Positions 34,435-42,900 of a stretch of 64,000 bases of DNA are shown one piece after another (the stretch's first letter is position 1; each line of letters opens with the position of its first letter). The position numbers were made by a program, and so were the translations under genes. The notes under the pieces were generated by a model. That model saw nothing but the letters and a program-made list of their open reading frames with translations, did not search any database and had not been told where the DNA came from. Source of the stretch: Desulfocicer sp963675955 (GTDB taxonomy: Bacteria > Desulfobacterota > Desulfobacteria > Desulfobacterales > Desulfobacteraceae); the NCBI GenBank assembly GCA_963675955.2, contig CAXXVR010000007.1, positions 248,001 through 312,000 of the forward strand, given 5' to 3'.

Positions 34435-34719
34435 TTATCGCTTCATTTTGGACTTTTTATCACCTGCGTGACCGTAAAATGTTCTTGTGGGAGAAAACTC
34501 ACCAAGCTTATGTCCAACCATGTTCTCCGTAACAAATACCGGCACGAATTTCTTACCATTATGAACTGCAAAAGTGACTCCCACCATCTCGGGAAAAATA
34601 GTTGATCTCCTGGACCAGGTTTTGATCACTCTGTTGCTCTTTTTATCTTCCTGAGCAGCAACAACCTTTCTTATCAGTTCCGGGGCTATATAAGGGCCCT
34701 TTTTCAACGACCTTGGCAT
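34435..34719 (-). CDS. rpsS: 30S ribosomal protein S19
   Basis: Head protein near the A-site finger. 94 aa, MPRSLKKGPYIAPELIRKV and the C-terminal signature MVGHKLGEFSPTRTFYGHAG. Between rplB and rplV. Confidence 0.97.
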   Translation of the reverse strand: MPRSLKKGPYIAPELIRKVVAAQEDKKSNRVIKTWSRRSTIFPEMVGVTFAVHNGKKFVPVFVTENMVGHKLGEFSPTRTFYGHAGDKKSKMKR

Positions 34720-34733
34720 ATCAGATCACCTAT

Positions 34734-35564
34734 CTATTTGCGTTTAGCTCTTCTTTTCACGATGTACTGGTCAGTACGCTTGTTTGTCCGGGTTCGATAC
34801 CCTTTGGTCGGCACACCCCATGGTGTACATGGATGACGACCACCGGATGATCTACCCTCACCACCACCCATGGGATGGTCCACAGGGTTCATGGCAACAC
34901 CTCTTACAGAAGGTCTGCGGCCCAGCCACCTTGAGCGACCGGCCTTGCCAAGCTTGATATCATCGTGTTTCTCATTACCAACCCTTCCAATGGTGGCTTT
35001 GCATTTAATATGTACCATGCGAACCTCTCCGGAGGGCAGAAGAACCTGGGCATAGGTTCCCTCTTTTGCCATGAGTCTTGCAAAGGTGCCGGCACTTCGG
35101 ACAATCTGCCCACCCTTCTGCTGCTTTAACTCAACATTATGAATTCGGGTTCCCAGGGGGATATTTTCCAGGGGCAGACAATTGCCCGGTTTAATATCCG
35201 CATCCGGACCGGTTTCAATGACGTCACCGACCTGGAGATCCTTGGGAGCAAGTATATAGCGTTTCTCACCATCCACATAAAACAAAAGGGCAATACGTGC
35301 ACTTCTGTTGGGATCGTACTCAATGGCGGAAACCTTTGCTGGAATCCCGTCTTTATCTCTTTTAAAATCAATGATTCTGTACTGCTTTTTTGCCCCACCA
35401 CCCTTATGACGACTGGTAATTCGGCCATGAACGTTTCGACCGGCTGTCTTCTTAATTTTTTTCAACAGGCTCCGTTCAGGCTTTACCTTGGTGATTTCAT
35501 CAAAGGTAAAGTATTCCTGGGCCCGTCTGCCGGGTGATGTCGGCTTTGTCTTCTTTATTGACAT
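34734..35564 (-). CDS. rplB: 50S ribosomal protein L2
   Basis: Peptidyl transferase centre protein. 276 aa. GRNVHGRITSRHKGGGAKKQ, the SH3-like core, and NPVDHPMGGGEGRSSGGRHP, which contains the conserved His near the active site. Between rplW and rpsS. Confidence 0.98.
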   Translation of the reverse strand: MSIKKTKPTSPGRRAQEYFTFDEITKVKPERSLLKKIKKTAGRNVHGRITSRHKGGGAKKQYRIIDFKRDKDGIPAKVSAIEYDPNRSARIALLFYVDGEKRYILAPKDLQVGDVIETGPDADIKPGNCLPLENIPLGTRIHNVELKQQKGGQIVRSAGTFARLMAKEGTYAQVLLPSGEVRMVHIKCKATIGRVGNEKHDDIKLGKAGRSRWLGRRPSVRGVAMNPVDHPMGGGEGRSSGGRHPCTPWGVPTKGYRTRTNKRTDQYIVKRRAKRK

Positions 35565-35576
35565 GTGGTTACCTCT

Positions 35577-35867
35577 TTATACACCTTCAAAAAAATCAAT
35601 TCTCTGCCCGGGCATCAGCCTCACAATGGCCTTTTTCCAATCCCGTCGCTTACCGAGTATCCGTCCACGACGTTTTATCTTGCCCTTCATCTGGATGGTT
35701 CTGACGGATTGGACTTTGGTGTTAAATATCCGCTCCACTGCATCCTTGATTTCCATCCGATTGGCCTGACGGTCCACCTCAAAGGAGACCTGATTGAAAA
35801 GCTCTTTTTGCAGAGTGGTTTTTTCAGTATTCAAAGGTCTTCGAATTATATCATAATCTTTAATCAT
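35577..35867 (-). CDS. rplW: 50S ribosomal protein L23
   Basis: Exit-tunnel docking site for trigger factor and SRP. 96 aa: DIIRRPLNTEKTTLQKELFN and VERIFNTKVQSVRTIQMKGK. ATG 35867 overlaps the rplD stop as TGATG; a GTG one codon upstream is possible. GGAGG lies 5-8 nt upstream. Confidence 0.95.
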   Translation of the reverse strand: MIKDYDIIRRPLNTEKTTLQKELFNQVSFEVDRQANRMEIKDAVERIFNTKVQSVRTIQMKGKIKRRGRILGKRRDWKKAIVRLMPGQRIDFFEGV

Positions 35868-36487
35868 CACCCGAGCCTCCCTTCAATCCCCTGAATGGAT
35901 GATTCCACCAGCAGCAGAGAATCATATTTCAGGATGTCATAGACATTGAGTCCCTCGGTCTTAATTACCTTCATTCCAGGCACATTGCGTGAAGACAAAA
36001 AAAGGTTTCTGTCGTCATCCGAGGTAACCACCAGAACTTTTTTAAGTCCCAATGCCCGGGTAACATCCACAAATGCCTTTGTCTTGATCTCTTGAAGGTC
36101 AAAATTATCAATCACCCTTAAAGAATCCGTGGCAAGCTTACTGCTTAATGCCATTTTAAGGGCCAGTGCTCGCACTTTTTTAGGAAGTTTATAGGCATAG
36201 GATCTCTGCATGGGCCCAAAAATAACACCACCACCCCTGCGCAGGGGAGATTTCACACTTCCGGAACGCGCATTACCAGTACCCTTCTGCCGGTACAATT
36301 TCTTAGTGCTTCCAGTAATATCAGAACGCCCCTTTACAGAAGCAGTTCCGCATCTTTTACTTGCAAGCTGCATTTTAACCACATCATGCAGCACACTTTT
36401 TTTAACAGGTATGCTGAATATCGTATCAGGGAGCTGTGTCTCTGAGACCTTCTCACCTGACCTGTTCAAAACATCTACAGCAGCCAT
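35867..36487 (-). CDS. rplD: 50S ribosomal protein L4
   Basis: 23S binder and, in E. coli, regulator of the S10 operon. ATG 36487 (MAAVDVLNRSGEKV) has GAGGACAT upstream and gives 206 aa; the in-frame ATG at 36499 lacks a ribosome site. The tunnel loop region YRQKGTGNARSGSVKSPLRR is typical. Preceded by a 90-nt gap containing a hairpin. Confidence 0.96.
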   Translation of the reverse strand: MAAVDVLNRSGEKVSETQLPDTIFSIPVKKSVLHDVVKMQLASKRCGTASVKGRSDITGSTKKLYRQKGTGNARSGSVKSPLRRGGGVIFGPMQRSYAYKLPKKVRALALKMALSSKLATDSLRVIDNFDLQEIKTKAFVDVTRALGLKKVLVVTSDDDRNLFLSSRNVPGMKVIKTEGLNVYDILKYDSLLLVESSIQGIEGRLG

Positions 36488-36507
36488 ATATGTCCTCATT
36501 TATGTTC

Positions 36508-36550
36508 CGACTGTGCATCACTGCGAAGGTCATTGCAATACCCACAGTCG
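36508..36550 (-). other. Hairpin between rplC and rplD
   Basis: CGACTGTG at 36508-36515 and CACAGTCG at 36543-36550 are perfectly complementary (8 bp) around a 27-nt loop that can itself fold. It sits in the rplC-rplD gap, just ahead of the L4 start. No T run follows on the minus strand. A role in translational control or RNA processing is inference. Confidence 0.5.
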
Positions 36551-36577
36551 CGGTAAAAACTACGTATATATTCCCAA

Positions 36578-37204
36578 CTACTTTGCCACCTTCACGATCT
36601 CAAGGATGCCGGTTTTTGCTCCCGGAACAGGCCCTTTGACCAGTAAAAGGTTCTCTTCGGGTCTGACATCGACCACCACGAGATTCTTAACGGTTTTTCG
36701 GTCTACACCCATGTGCCCGGGCATTTTTTTACCCTTGGTAATACGTGCAGGCCAGGCAGAACAACCTACCGAACCGGGTTTTCGATGGTTTCTGCAACCA
36801 TGAGTCTCCGGACCGCGGCTGAAGCCATGCCGTTTAATGGTTCCCTGAAATCCTCTACCCTTGGATGTTCCAGAAACATTAACCTTATCCCCGACTGCCA
36901 GAAGATCGAGACCCACTACCTGACCCGGTTCATAATCTTCCGGGGCATCGACTTTGAATTCACACAGATTTGTAAAGCCGGTGTCTCCACTCTTGGCAAA
37001 ATGGCCTGCAGCAGGCTTTGTGCATCGTTTCAGGTCTTTCTTTCCAAATCCCACCTGAACCGCATTATACCCATCAATCTTCTTAGTTTTGACCTGGGTA
37101 ATCACGCAGGGTCCCACCTCAAGCACCGTTACCGGCACAAGGGTTCCATCGGCGGCGAAGACACTGGTCATCCCCACCTTTTTCCCTAGAATTCCATTAC
37201 ACAT
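36578..37204 (-). CDS. rplC: 50S ribosomal protein L3
   Basis: Early 23S assembly protein near the peptidyl transferase centre. 208 aa: MCNGILGKKVGMTSVFAADG, GTSKGRGFQGTIKRHGFSRG and PGHMGVDRKTVKNLVV. Contains the Gln-rich methylation loop region only in part. Located after rpsJ but separated from it by 119 nt with two hairpins. Confidence 0.97.
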   Translation of the reverse strand: MCNGILGKKVGMTSVFAADGTLVPVTVLEVGPCVITQVKTKKIDGYNAVQVGFGKKDLKRCTKPAAGHFAKSGDTGFTNLCEFKVDAPEDYEPGQVVGLDLLAVGDKVNVSGTSKGRGFQGTIKRHGFSRGPETHGCRNHRKPGSVGCSAWPARITKGKKMPGHMGVDRKTVKNLVVVDVRPEENLLLVKGPVPGAKTGILEIVKVAK

Positions 37205-37245
37205 AATATTATTCCTATTCTATGTTTTCAGGCATCTTAAAAGAA

Positions 37246-37266
37246 GACGCCTGATCTTATAGCGTC
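37246..37266 (-). promoter_or_regulatory. Attenuator-like hairpin with U tract between rpsJ and rplC
   Basis: On the minus strand GACGC, an 11-nt loop and GCGTC are followed by TTCTTTT, a weak intrinsic-terminator layout. It lies about 40 nt before the rplC start. Together with the next hairpin it could partially stop transcription within the S10 set. Confidence 0.4.
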
Positions 37267-37269
37267 GTT

Positions 37270-37306
37270 TTTTCCGGCAACCCCAGACGTAAATGGTGCC
37301 GGAAAA
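37270..37306 (-). promoter_or_regulatory. Strong hairpin between rpsJ and rplC
   Basis: TTTTCCGGCA at 37270-37279 and TGCCGGAAAA at 37297-37306 are complementary over all 10 bases with a 17-nt loop. No U run follows on the minus strand. In E. coli the regulated S10 leader lies upstream of rpsJ; here the strongest structure is downstream of it. Confidence 0.55.
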
Positions 37307-37323
37307 CAAAAAATCGTTTCAGA

Positions 37324-37632
37324 TCAAAGCTTAATTTCCACAGCAACACCGGGGGACAGATCCAATTTCATCAAGGCATCCACCGTCTGCTGTGTAGGCT
37401 CAAGGATGTCCATCAGTCGCTTATGCGTTCGGATCTCAAACTGCTCCCGGGATTTTTTATTGACATGGGGTGAACGCAGCACGCAAAACTTATTTATCCG
37501 TGTGGGAAGGGGAATGGGGCCAACCACCTTTGCACCGGTTTTTCTTGCTGTATCCACAATGTCAAGGGATGAACGATCAAGCAGCTTATGGTCGTAAGCT
37601 TTAAGCCTGATCCTTATTTTTGTTTTTATCAT
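37324..37632 (-). CDS. rpsJ: 30S ribosomal protein S10 (NusE)
   Basis: Head protein and partner of NusB and NusG in antitermination. 102 aa: KIRIRLKAYDHKLLDRSSLD and PLPTRINKFCVLRSPHVNKK, then FEIRTHKRLMDILEPTQQTV. Follows tuf copy A by 21 nt, so it is probably cotranscribed with the str set. Confidence 0.97.
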   Translation of the reverse strand: MIKTKIRIRLKAYDHKLLDRSSLDIVDTARKTGAKVVGPIPLPTRINKFCVLRSPHVNKKSREQFEIRTHKRLMDILEPTQQTVDALMKLDLSPGVAVEIKL

Positions 37633-37653
37633 AACGATTCAATCTTCCCTTGA

Positions 37654-38847
37654 TTATTCAATGATTTCGCCGATAACACCGGCACCAACCGTACGTCCAC
37701 CTTCCCTGATGGCAAACCGAAGCTCTTTTTCCATGGCGATGGGGGCAATCAGTTCCGCTGAGATACTTGCGTTATCTCCGGGCATGATCATCTCAACACC
37801 CTCGGCAAGGGAAAGAACACCGGTTACGTCGGTGGTTCTAAAGAAGAACTGGGGACGATACCCACTGAAAAACGGGGTATGACGACCGCCCTCTTCCTTG
37901 CTCAGGCAGTAAATTTCGGCCTTGAACTTGGTATGGGGCTTAATGGAACCCGGTTTTGCAACCACCTGGCCTCTTTCAACGGCATCACGTTTTGTTCCCC
38001 GGAGAAGCAGACCAACATTGTCACCGGCACGGCCCTCATCCAGCAACTTTCTAAACATTTCAACACCGGTACAGGTGGTTTTGGTGGTATCACGGATCCC
38101 CACAAGCTCAATTTCTTCACCGGTTTTGATAACACCACGCTCGATACGACCCGTAACCACGGTACCACGACCGGAGATGCTGAACACATCCTCAATGGGC
38201 ATGAGAAAATCTTTATCCGTATCACGCACCGGTTCTTCCACATAGGAATCAAGAACGGCCAGAAGCTCACCAATGCATTTGGCATCATCACCGGCAGGAT
38301 CATCACATTCCAGTGCCTTCAGCGCAGAACCTTTGATGATGGGAGTATCATCTCCGGGGAACTCATATTTATCAAGCAGCTCCTGGAGTTCCATCTCAAC
38401 CAGTTCTATCAGTTCTTCATCATCCACCATGTCGCATTTATTGAGGAACACAACAATGCTGGGTACACCCACCTGACGGGCAAGCAGAATATGCTCACGG
38501 GTCTGGGGCATGGGACCATCATCGGCGCTTACCACTAAAATTGCACCGTCCATCTGGGCAGCACCGGTGATCATATTTTTGATATAATCGGCATGGCCGG
38601 GGCAGTCAACGTGGGCATAGTGACGATTTGCCGTCTCGTATTCCACATGGGCCGTTGCAATAGTGATACCACGCTCACGCTCCTCAGGAGCCTTATCAAT
38701 CTCGTCAAAGGGAATATAGGTGCCATGACCGGCAAGGGCAGCATGCTTGGTAATCGCAGCAGTAAGCGTGGTCTTGCCATGGTCGATGTGCCCGATGGTC
38801 CCGATATTGACATGCGGCTTGGTCCGCTCAAATTTTTCCTTAGCCAT
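37654..38847 (-). CDS. tuf: Elongation factor Tu, copy A
   Basis: GTPase that delivers aminoacyl-tRNA to the ribosome. 397 aa with G1 GHIDHGKTTL, the switch I RGITIATAHVEYE, G3 DCPGHAD, G4 NKCDM and G5 GSALKAL, and domains 2 and 3 complete to GEIIE. The protein is identical to copy B at 52456-53649. The genes differ at 19 synonymous sites: 17 lie between 38518 and about 38750, two at 37762 and 37771, with no difference in between (746 nt). Sits directly after rpsG because fusA is absent. Confidence 0.98.
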   Translation of the reverse strand: MAKEKFERTKPHVNIGTIGHIDHGKTTLTAAITKHAALAGHGTYIPFDEIDKAPEERERGITIATAHVEYETANRHYAHVDCPGHADYIKNMITGAAQMDGAILVVSADDGPMPQTREHILLARQVGVPSIVVFLNKCDMVDDEELIELVEMELQELLDKYEFPGDDTPIIKGSALKALECDDPAGDDAKCIGELLAVLDSYVEEPVRDTDKDFLMPIEDVFSISGRGTVVTGRIERGVIKTGEEIELVGIRDTTKTTCTGVEMFRKLLDEGRAGDNVGLLLRGTKRDAVERGQVVAKPGSIKPHTKFKAEIYCLSKEEGGRHTPFFSGYRPQFFFRTTDVTGVLSLAEGVEMIMPGDNASISAELIAPIAMEKELRFAIREGGRTVGAGVIGEIIE

Positions 38848-38901
38848 TTTAAATTTTCCTCCCTGAAATCTTAACAGGACGTTTTAAATTTTCTTTAAAA
38901 A

Positions 38902-39369
38902 CTACCATCTAAAATGGGCAAAGGCTTTGTTTGCCTCGGCCATTTTATGGGTATCTTCTTTCTTTTTCATGGCACCGCCACGCTCATTGAATGCATCCAT
39001 CAACTCAGCTGCGAGCTTATTGGCCATTCCTTTTTCAGACCGCTTCCGACTGAAAGTTAACAGCCAGCGAAAGGCCAGAGCTGTCTGCCTTGAAGGCTTT
39101 ATTTCCGTGGGCACCTGATAGGTTGACCCTCCCACCCGACGGGATTTCACTTCCACGGATGGCCGGACATTGTTGATCGCTTTTTCAAATACGTCCAACG
39201 GTGCTTCTCCGGATCTTTTTTCAATGAGATCCATCGCATCGTTGAACACACGCACAGCGACGCTTCGCTTACCATCTTTCATCACACAGTTGACAAACTT
39301 GGAAACAAGGGTTTTTTCGCCCTTAGCCCCCATGGTCAAGTGTCCTGAAACTATTTTTTTTCTTGCCAT
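38902..39369 (-). CDS. rpsG: 30S ribosomal protein S7
   Basis: Head assembly initiator; in E. coli also the str operon repressor. 155 aa: MARKKIVSGHLTMGAKGEKT and GGSTYQVPTEIKPSRQTALA, ending AEANKAFAHFRW. Followed by a 54-nt gap and tuf; the gap contains two copies of TTTTAAATTTTC (about 38847 and 38882). Confidence 0.97.
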   Translation of the reverse strand: MARKKIVSGHLTMGAKGEKTLVSKFVNCVMKDGKRSVAVRVFNDAMDLIEKRSGEAPLDVFEKAINNVRPSVEVKSRRVGGSTYQVPTEIKPSRQTALAFRWLLTFSRKRSEKGMANKLAAELMDAFNERGGAMKKKEDTHKMAEANKAFAHFRW

Positions 39370-39433
39370 ACATCCACCAATTTCTTAAACTGATTCAATT
39401 GATCCCGGACAAATTCCAACCCAGCCAAAAAAC

Positions 39434-39805
39434 TTATTTGGGTCGTTTTGCACCATACTTTGACCTACCCTGCCTTCTGTCTTCAACTCCGAGCGTATCC
39501 AGTGTACCCCTCACAATGTGATAGCGCACACCGGGAAGATCCTTGACCCTCCCGCCCCTGACAAGAACAACAGAGTGCTCCTGCAGGTTATGCCCCATGC
39601 CGGGAATATAAGCGGCGACTTCCATGCCGGTTGTCAACCGCACCCTTGCGACTTTCCTTAATGCAGAGTTCGGTTTTTTGGGCGTAGACGTATACACCCT
39701 GGTGCAGACACCTCGTTTCTGGGGCCCGCCCTTCAAAGCCGGGGTTCCCTGCTTCTTTTCCGCCTTTGCCCGTCCCTTTCTTACCAGTTGATTAATGGTT
39801 GGCAT
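39434..39805 (-). CDS. rpsL: 30S ribosomal protein S12
   Basis: Decoding-centre protein and streptomycin target. 123 aa. The two loops carrying the usual lysines, YTSTPKKPNSALRKVARV and RGGRVKDLPGVRYHIVRG, are of the streptomycin-sensitive wild-type form. First gene after its own promoter, so the str and S10 sets may start here. Confidence 0.97.
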   Translation of the reverse strand: MPTINQLVRKGRAKAEKKQGTPALKGGPQKRGVCTRVYTSTPKKPNSALRKVARVRLTTGMEVAAYIPGMGHNLQEHSVVLVRGGRVKDLPGVRYHIVRGTLDTLGVEDRRQGRSKYGAKRPK

Positions 39806-39866
39806 ACCTTTATAAAACTCCTTATCGAATGATTTCGAACAATCTTATGTGACAAAATGTTGAATT

Positions 39867-39893
39867 ATTATATAAAACACCCAAACTTGTCAA
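39867..39893 (-). promoter_or_regulatory. Promoter ahead of rpsL (str-S10 transcription unit)
   Basis: On the minus strand TTGACA at 39893-39888 is a perfect -35 box. TATAAT at 39872-39867 is a perfect -10 but the spacing is only 15 nt; TAATAA two bases further gives 17 nt. The region is AT-rich and lies between the rpoC stop and the rpsL start, giving a leader of roughly 55 nt. A likely strong sigma-70 promoter. Confidence 0.7.
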
Positions 39894-39931
39894 GCTTTTT
39901 TATCCTATGGTCCTGTTTGCACCCATGGGAA

Positions 39932-42900
39932 TTAATTTTCCACGGTGTCAATTTCAAGCCCCTTGTAGGCGGCAAAACCGGTTCCAGCAGGTATCAAGCG
40001 CCCCATAATGACATTCTCTTTCAGCCCTTTCAGGTTATCATATCTTCCCTGAATACTGGCCTCGGTGAGCACCTTGGTGGTTTCCTGGAAGGATGCGGCT
40101 GAAATAAAACTGTCTGTTGCCAATGAGGCCTTTGTAATACCCAAAATCAATGGCTCTCCCCTGGCAGGCTCTCCCCCTTTCATGACGATGTCCCGATTGG
40201 TTTCGGCAAACCGGTCACGATCCACCTGCTCATCGGGAATAAAGCTTGTATCTCCGACCTCCAGCACCTTCACCCTACGCATCATCTGGCTGATAATAAC
40301 CTCTATGTGCTTATCATTGATACGAACGCCCTGGAGCCGGTATACTTCCTGAACCTCATCCACCAGGTAACGGGCCAGTGCCACCTCACCCTTAATATTG
40401 AGAATATCCTGGGGATTGGCTGAACCGCCGATGAGGGGTTCACCTGCCTTTACATAATCACCGTCATAAACATTCACATGACGACCCTTGGGAATCAGAT
40501 ATTCTTTTTTATCCCCCACATCGGTGGGGGTAATGGTCACCTTCTGCTTGCCCTTGGTTCCCTTGGAGACGGAAACATAGCCATCAATTTCCGTTAACAC
40601 ACTTGGCTCTTTGGGCTTCCGAACCTCAAACAGCTCAGCCACCCTGGGCAGACCACCGGTAATATCCTTGGTTTTGGTGGTGGCACGGGGAAGCTTGGCA
40701 ATGACATCACCTGCCATGACCTCATCGTCATCGTCCTTCATCAAAATGGCATGAACCGGCAGAAAATACATGGCATTGGCGGAGGCTCCTGGGAGTTTAA
40801 TTCCCTTACCATCTTTATCTTTAATGATAATTCTGGGACGAACATCCGAAGATTTTCCTTCAATGATTGTACGGGAAACTTTTCCGGTTACCGGGTCAAT
40901 CTGCTCTTGAACGGTATTTCCAACTTCAATGTCTGCGTACCGGGCACGCCCGCTTACCTCCGTGATAATAGGAGTGGTGAAAGGATCCCATGAGGCAAGG
41001 ACATCGCCCACTTCCACTTCCTGCCCATTCTTAACGTGCAAGGTGGCACCATAAATAACATCTTCCCTGGCCCGTTCACGCCCCTCGGGGCCGGTAATGG
41101 AAAAACCGCCCCCTTTTCTGTTCATGACAATCTGCTCCTGACTTGCAGTGGTAACGATCTGAATATTTTCATTGAGCTTGACAATACCCGCCACCCGGGC
41201 CTTAATCTCGGCCACCTCCACCTTTCGACTGGCGGTACCACCGATATGAAAAGTTCTCATGGTCAGCTGGGTTCCCGGCTCTCCGATGGACTGGGCCGCC
41301 ATGATACCAATAGCCTGACCAATCTCCACTGTTTTACCATGGGCAAGATCCCGGCCATAACACTTGGCACACACGCCATGTCTGGATTTACAGGTGAGTA
41401 CAGACCGGATTTTAACGCTGGTCACACCGGCAGCCTCAATCTTTTCCACCAGCTTTTCGTCCAACTCCATTCCCTTGTCTGCAAGCAGCGTATTTTTGTA
41501 TGGATCAATCACCGGGGCCTGAACCACACGACCCAGAATTCTCTCACCAAGGGTTTGTATCACCTCACCACCTTCAAGAAGGGACTCCACTTCCACACCC
41601 ATCAGGGTGCCACAGTCATCTTCCATAACTGTGCAATCCTGGGCAACATCGGCCAGACGACGGGTGAGATATCCTGAATTTGCCGTTTTCAAGGCGGTAT
41701 CTGCAAGGCCCTTTCTGGCACCATGGGTGGAAATGAAGTACTGAAGCACTGTCAAACCTTCACGAAAACAGGCAGTGATTGGGGTTTCAATAATCTCACC
41801 GGAAGGCTTTGCCATGAGTCCACGCATACCGGCCAGCTGACGCATCTGATCCTTGCTGCCCCTGGCCCCGGAATCTGCCATCATGTAAACGGCGTTTAGG
41901 ATATCATCCGATGCATCCGGACCACCGGGATTTTTCATTACCGCCATCATGGCGTCGGCAATATCATCGGTGCTCTTGGCCCAGATATCCACAACCTTGT
42001 TATATTTCTCACCCTGGGTGATCAAGCCTTCTGCATACTGCTGCTTGATCCCCTGTACCTGCTCTTCGGATTTGCGGATAATATCCCATTTACCATCGGG
42101 AATAATCATATCGTCAATGCAGATGGAAAGGCCTCCCAGTGTGGAATACCGGTAGCCGATATCCTTGAGACGATCGGCCAGAATCACGGTCTCTTTCAAG
42201 CCGATATTCCGGTAGGCATAATCCACCAGCCCCCGCACAGCCCCCTTGTCCATGAGCCGGTTCAAAAGCTTAAAGGGAATGGTTACCTTGCGTTCATCCA
42301 CCCTGAAGATATTAAACCGACCACCGTACTCCACCAGATCCGAATACTGTCCTTCCAAAAGCCCATACAGCTGGGTTAAGACAATTTCTGTGACCTGGAA
42401 ATAATTCTGGAACTCTTTGCTGGTAAGAATACCGGTCTGGGTCTTTGACACCGGGTCATCCCCCTGCCCGGCCTCCTCCAGAACAGTATTGTAATCCCGG
42501 CCCTTCTTCAACTCCGCAAGAACACTTTCCGCCTTTTCCCTGCTGGAAAATCCAAGACAGTCCATGGACAAAAGGGTATCTCCGGGGATGATTTCCCATA
42601 AAAGTATTCTGCCGGTGGTGGTTTCATGGATCACACCGTCAATGCGAACCTTGATCTTTGCATGCAGATCCAGAGCCTTTGAATCAAAAGCTGAACGCAC
42701 TTCACCAATACTTGAAAATAAAATACCCTCTCCCTTTTTACCAGAGGCTTCACGGGTCATGTAATAAATTCCCAGAACAATATCCTGGGTGGGGACAATC
42801 ACCGGCTGACCATTGGCGGGGGAAAGAATATTGTTACTTGCAAGCATCAACACCCGGGCTTCCAGTCGGGCTTCCAGGGAAAGGGGCACATGCACTGCCA

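Noticed and set aside
37879..38538. 219-aa ORF antisense to tuf copy A, and its twin at 52681-53340
   Set aside because: Long antisense frames arise from the codon bias of tuf; the near identity of the two simply mirrors the tuf duplication.
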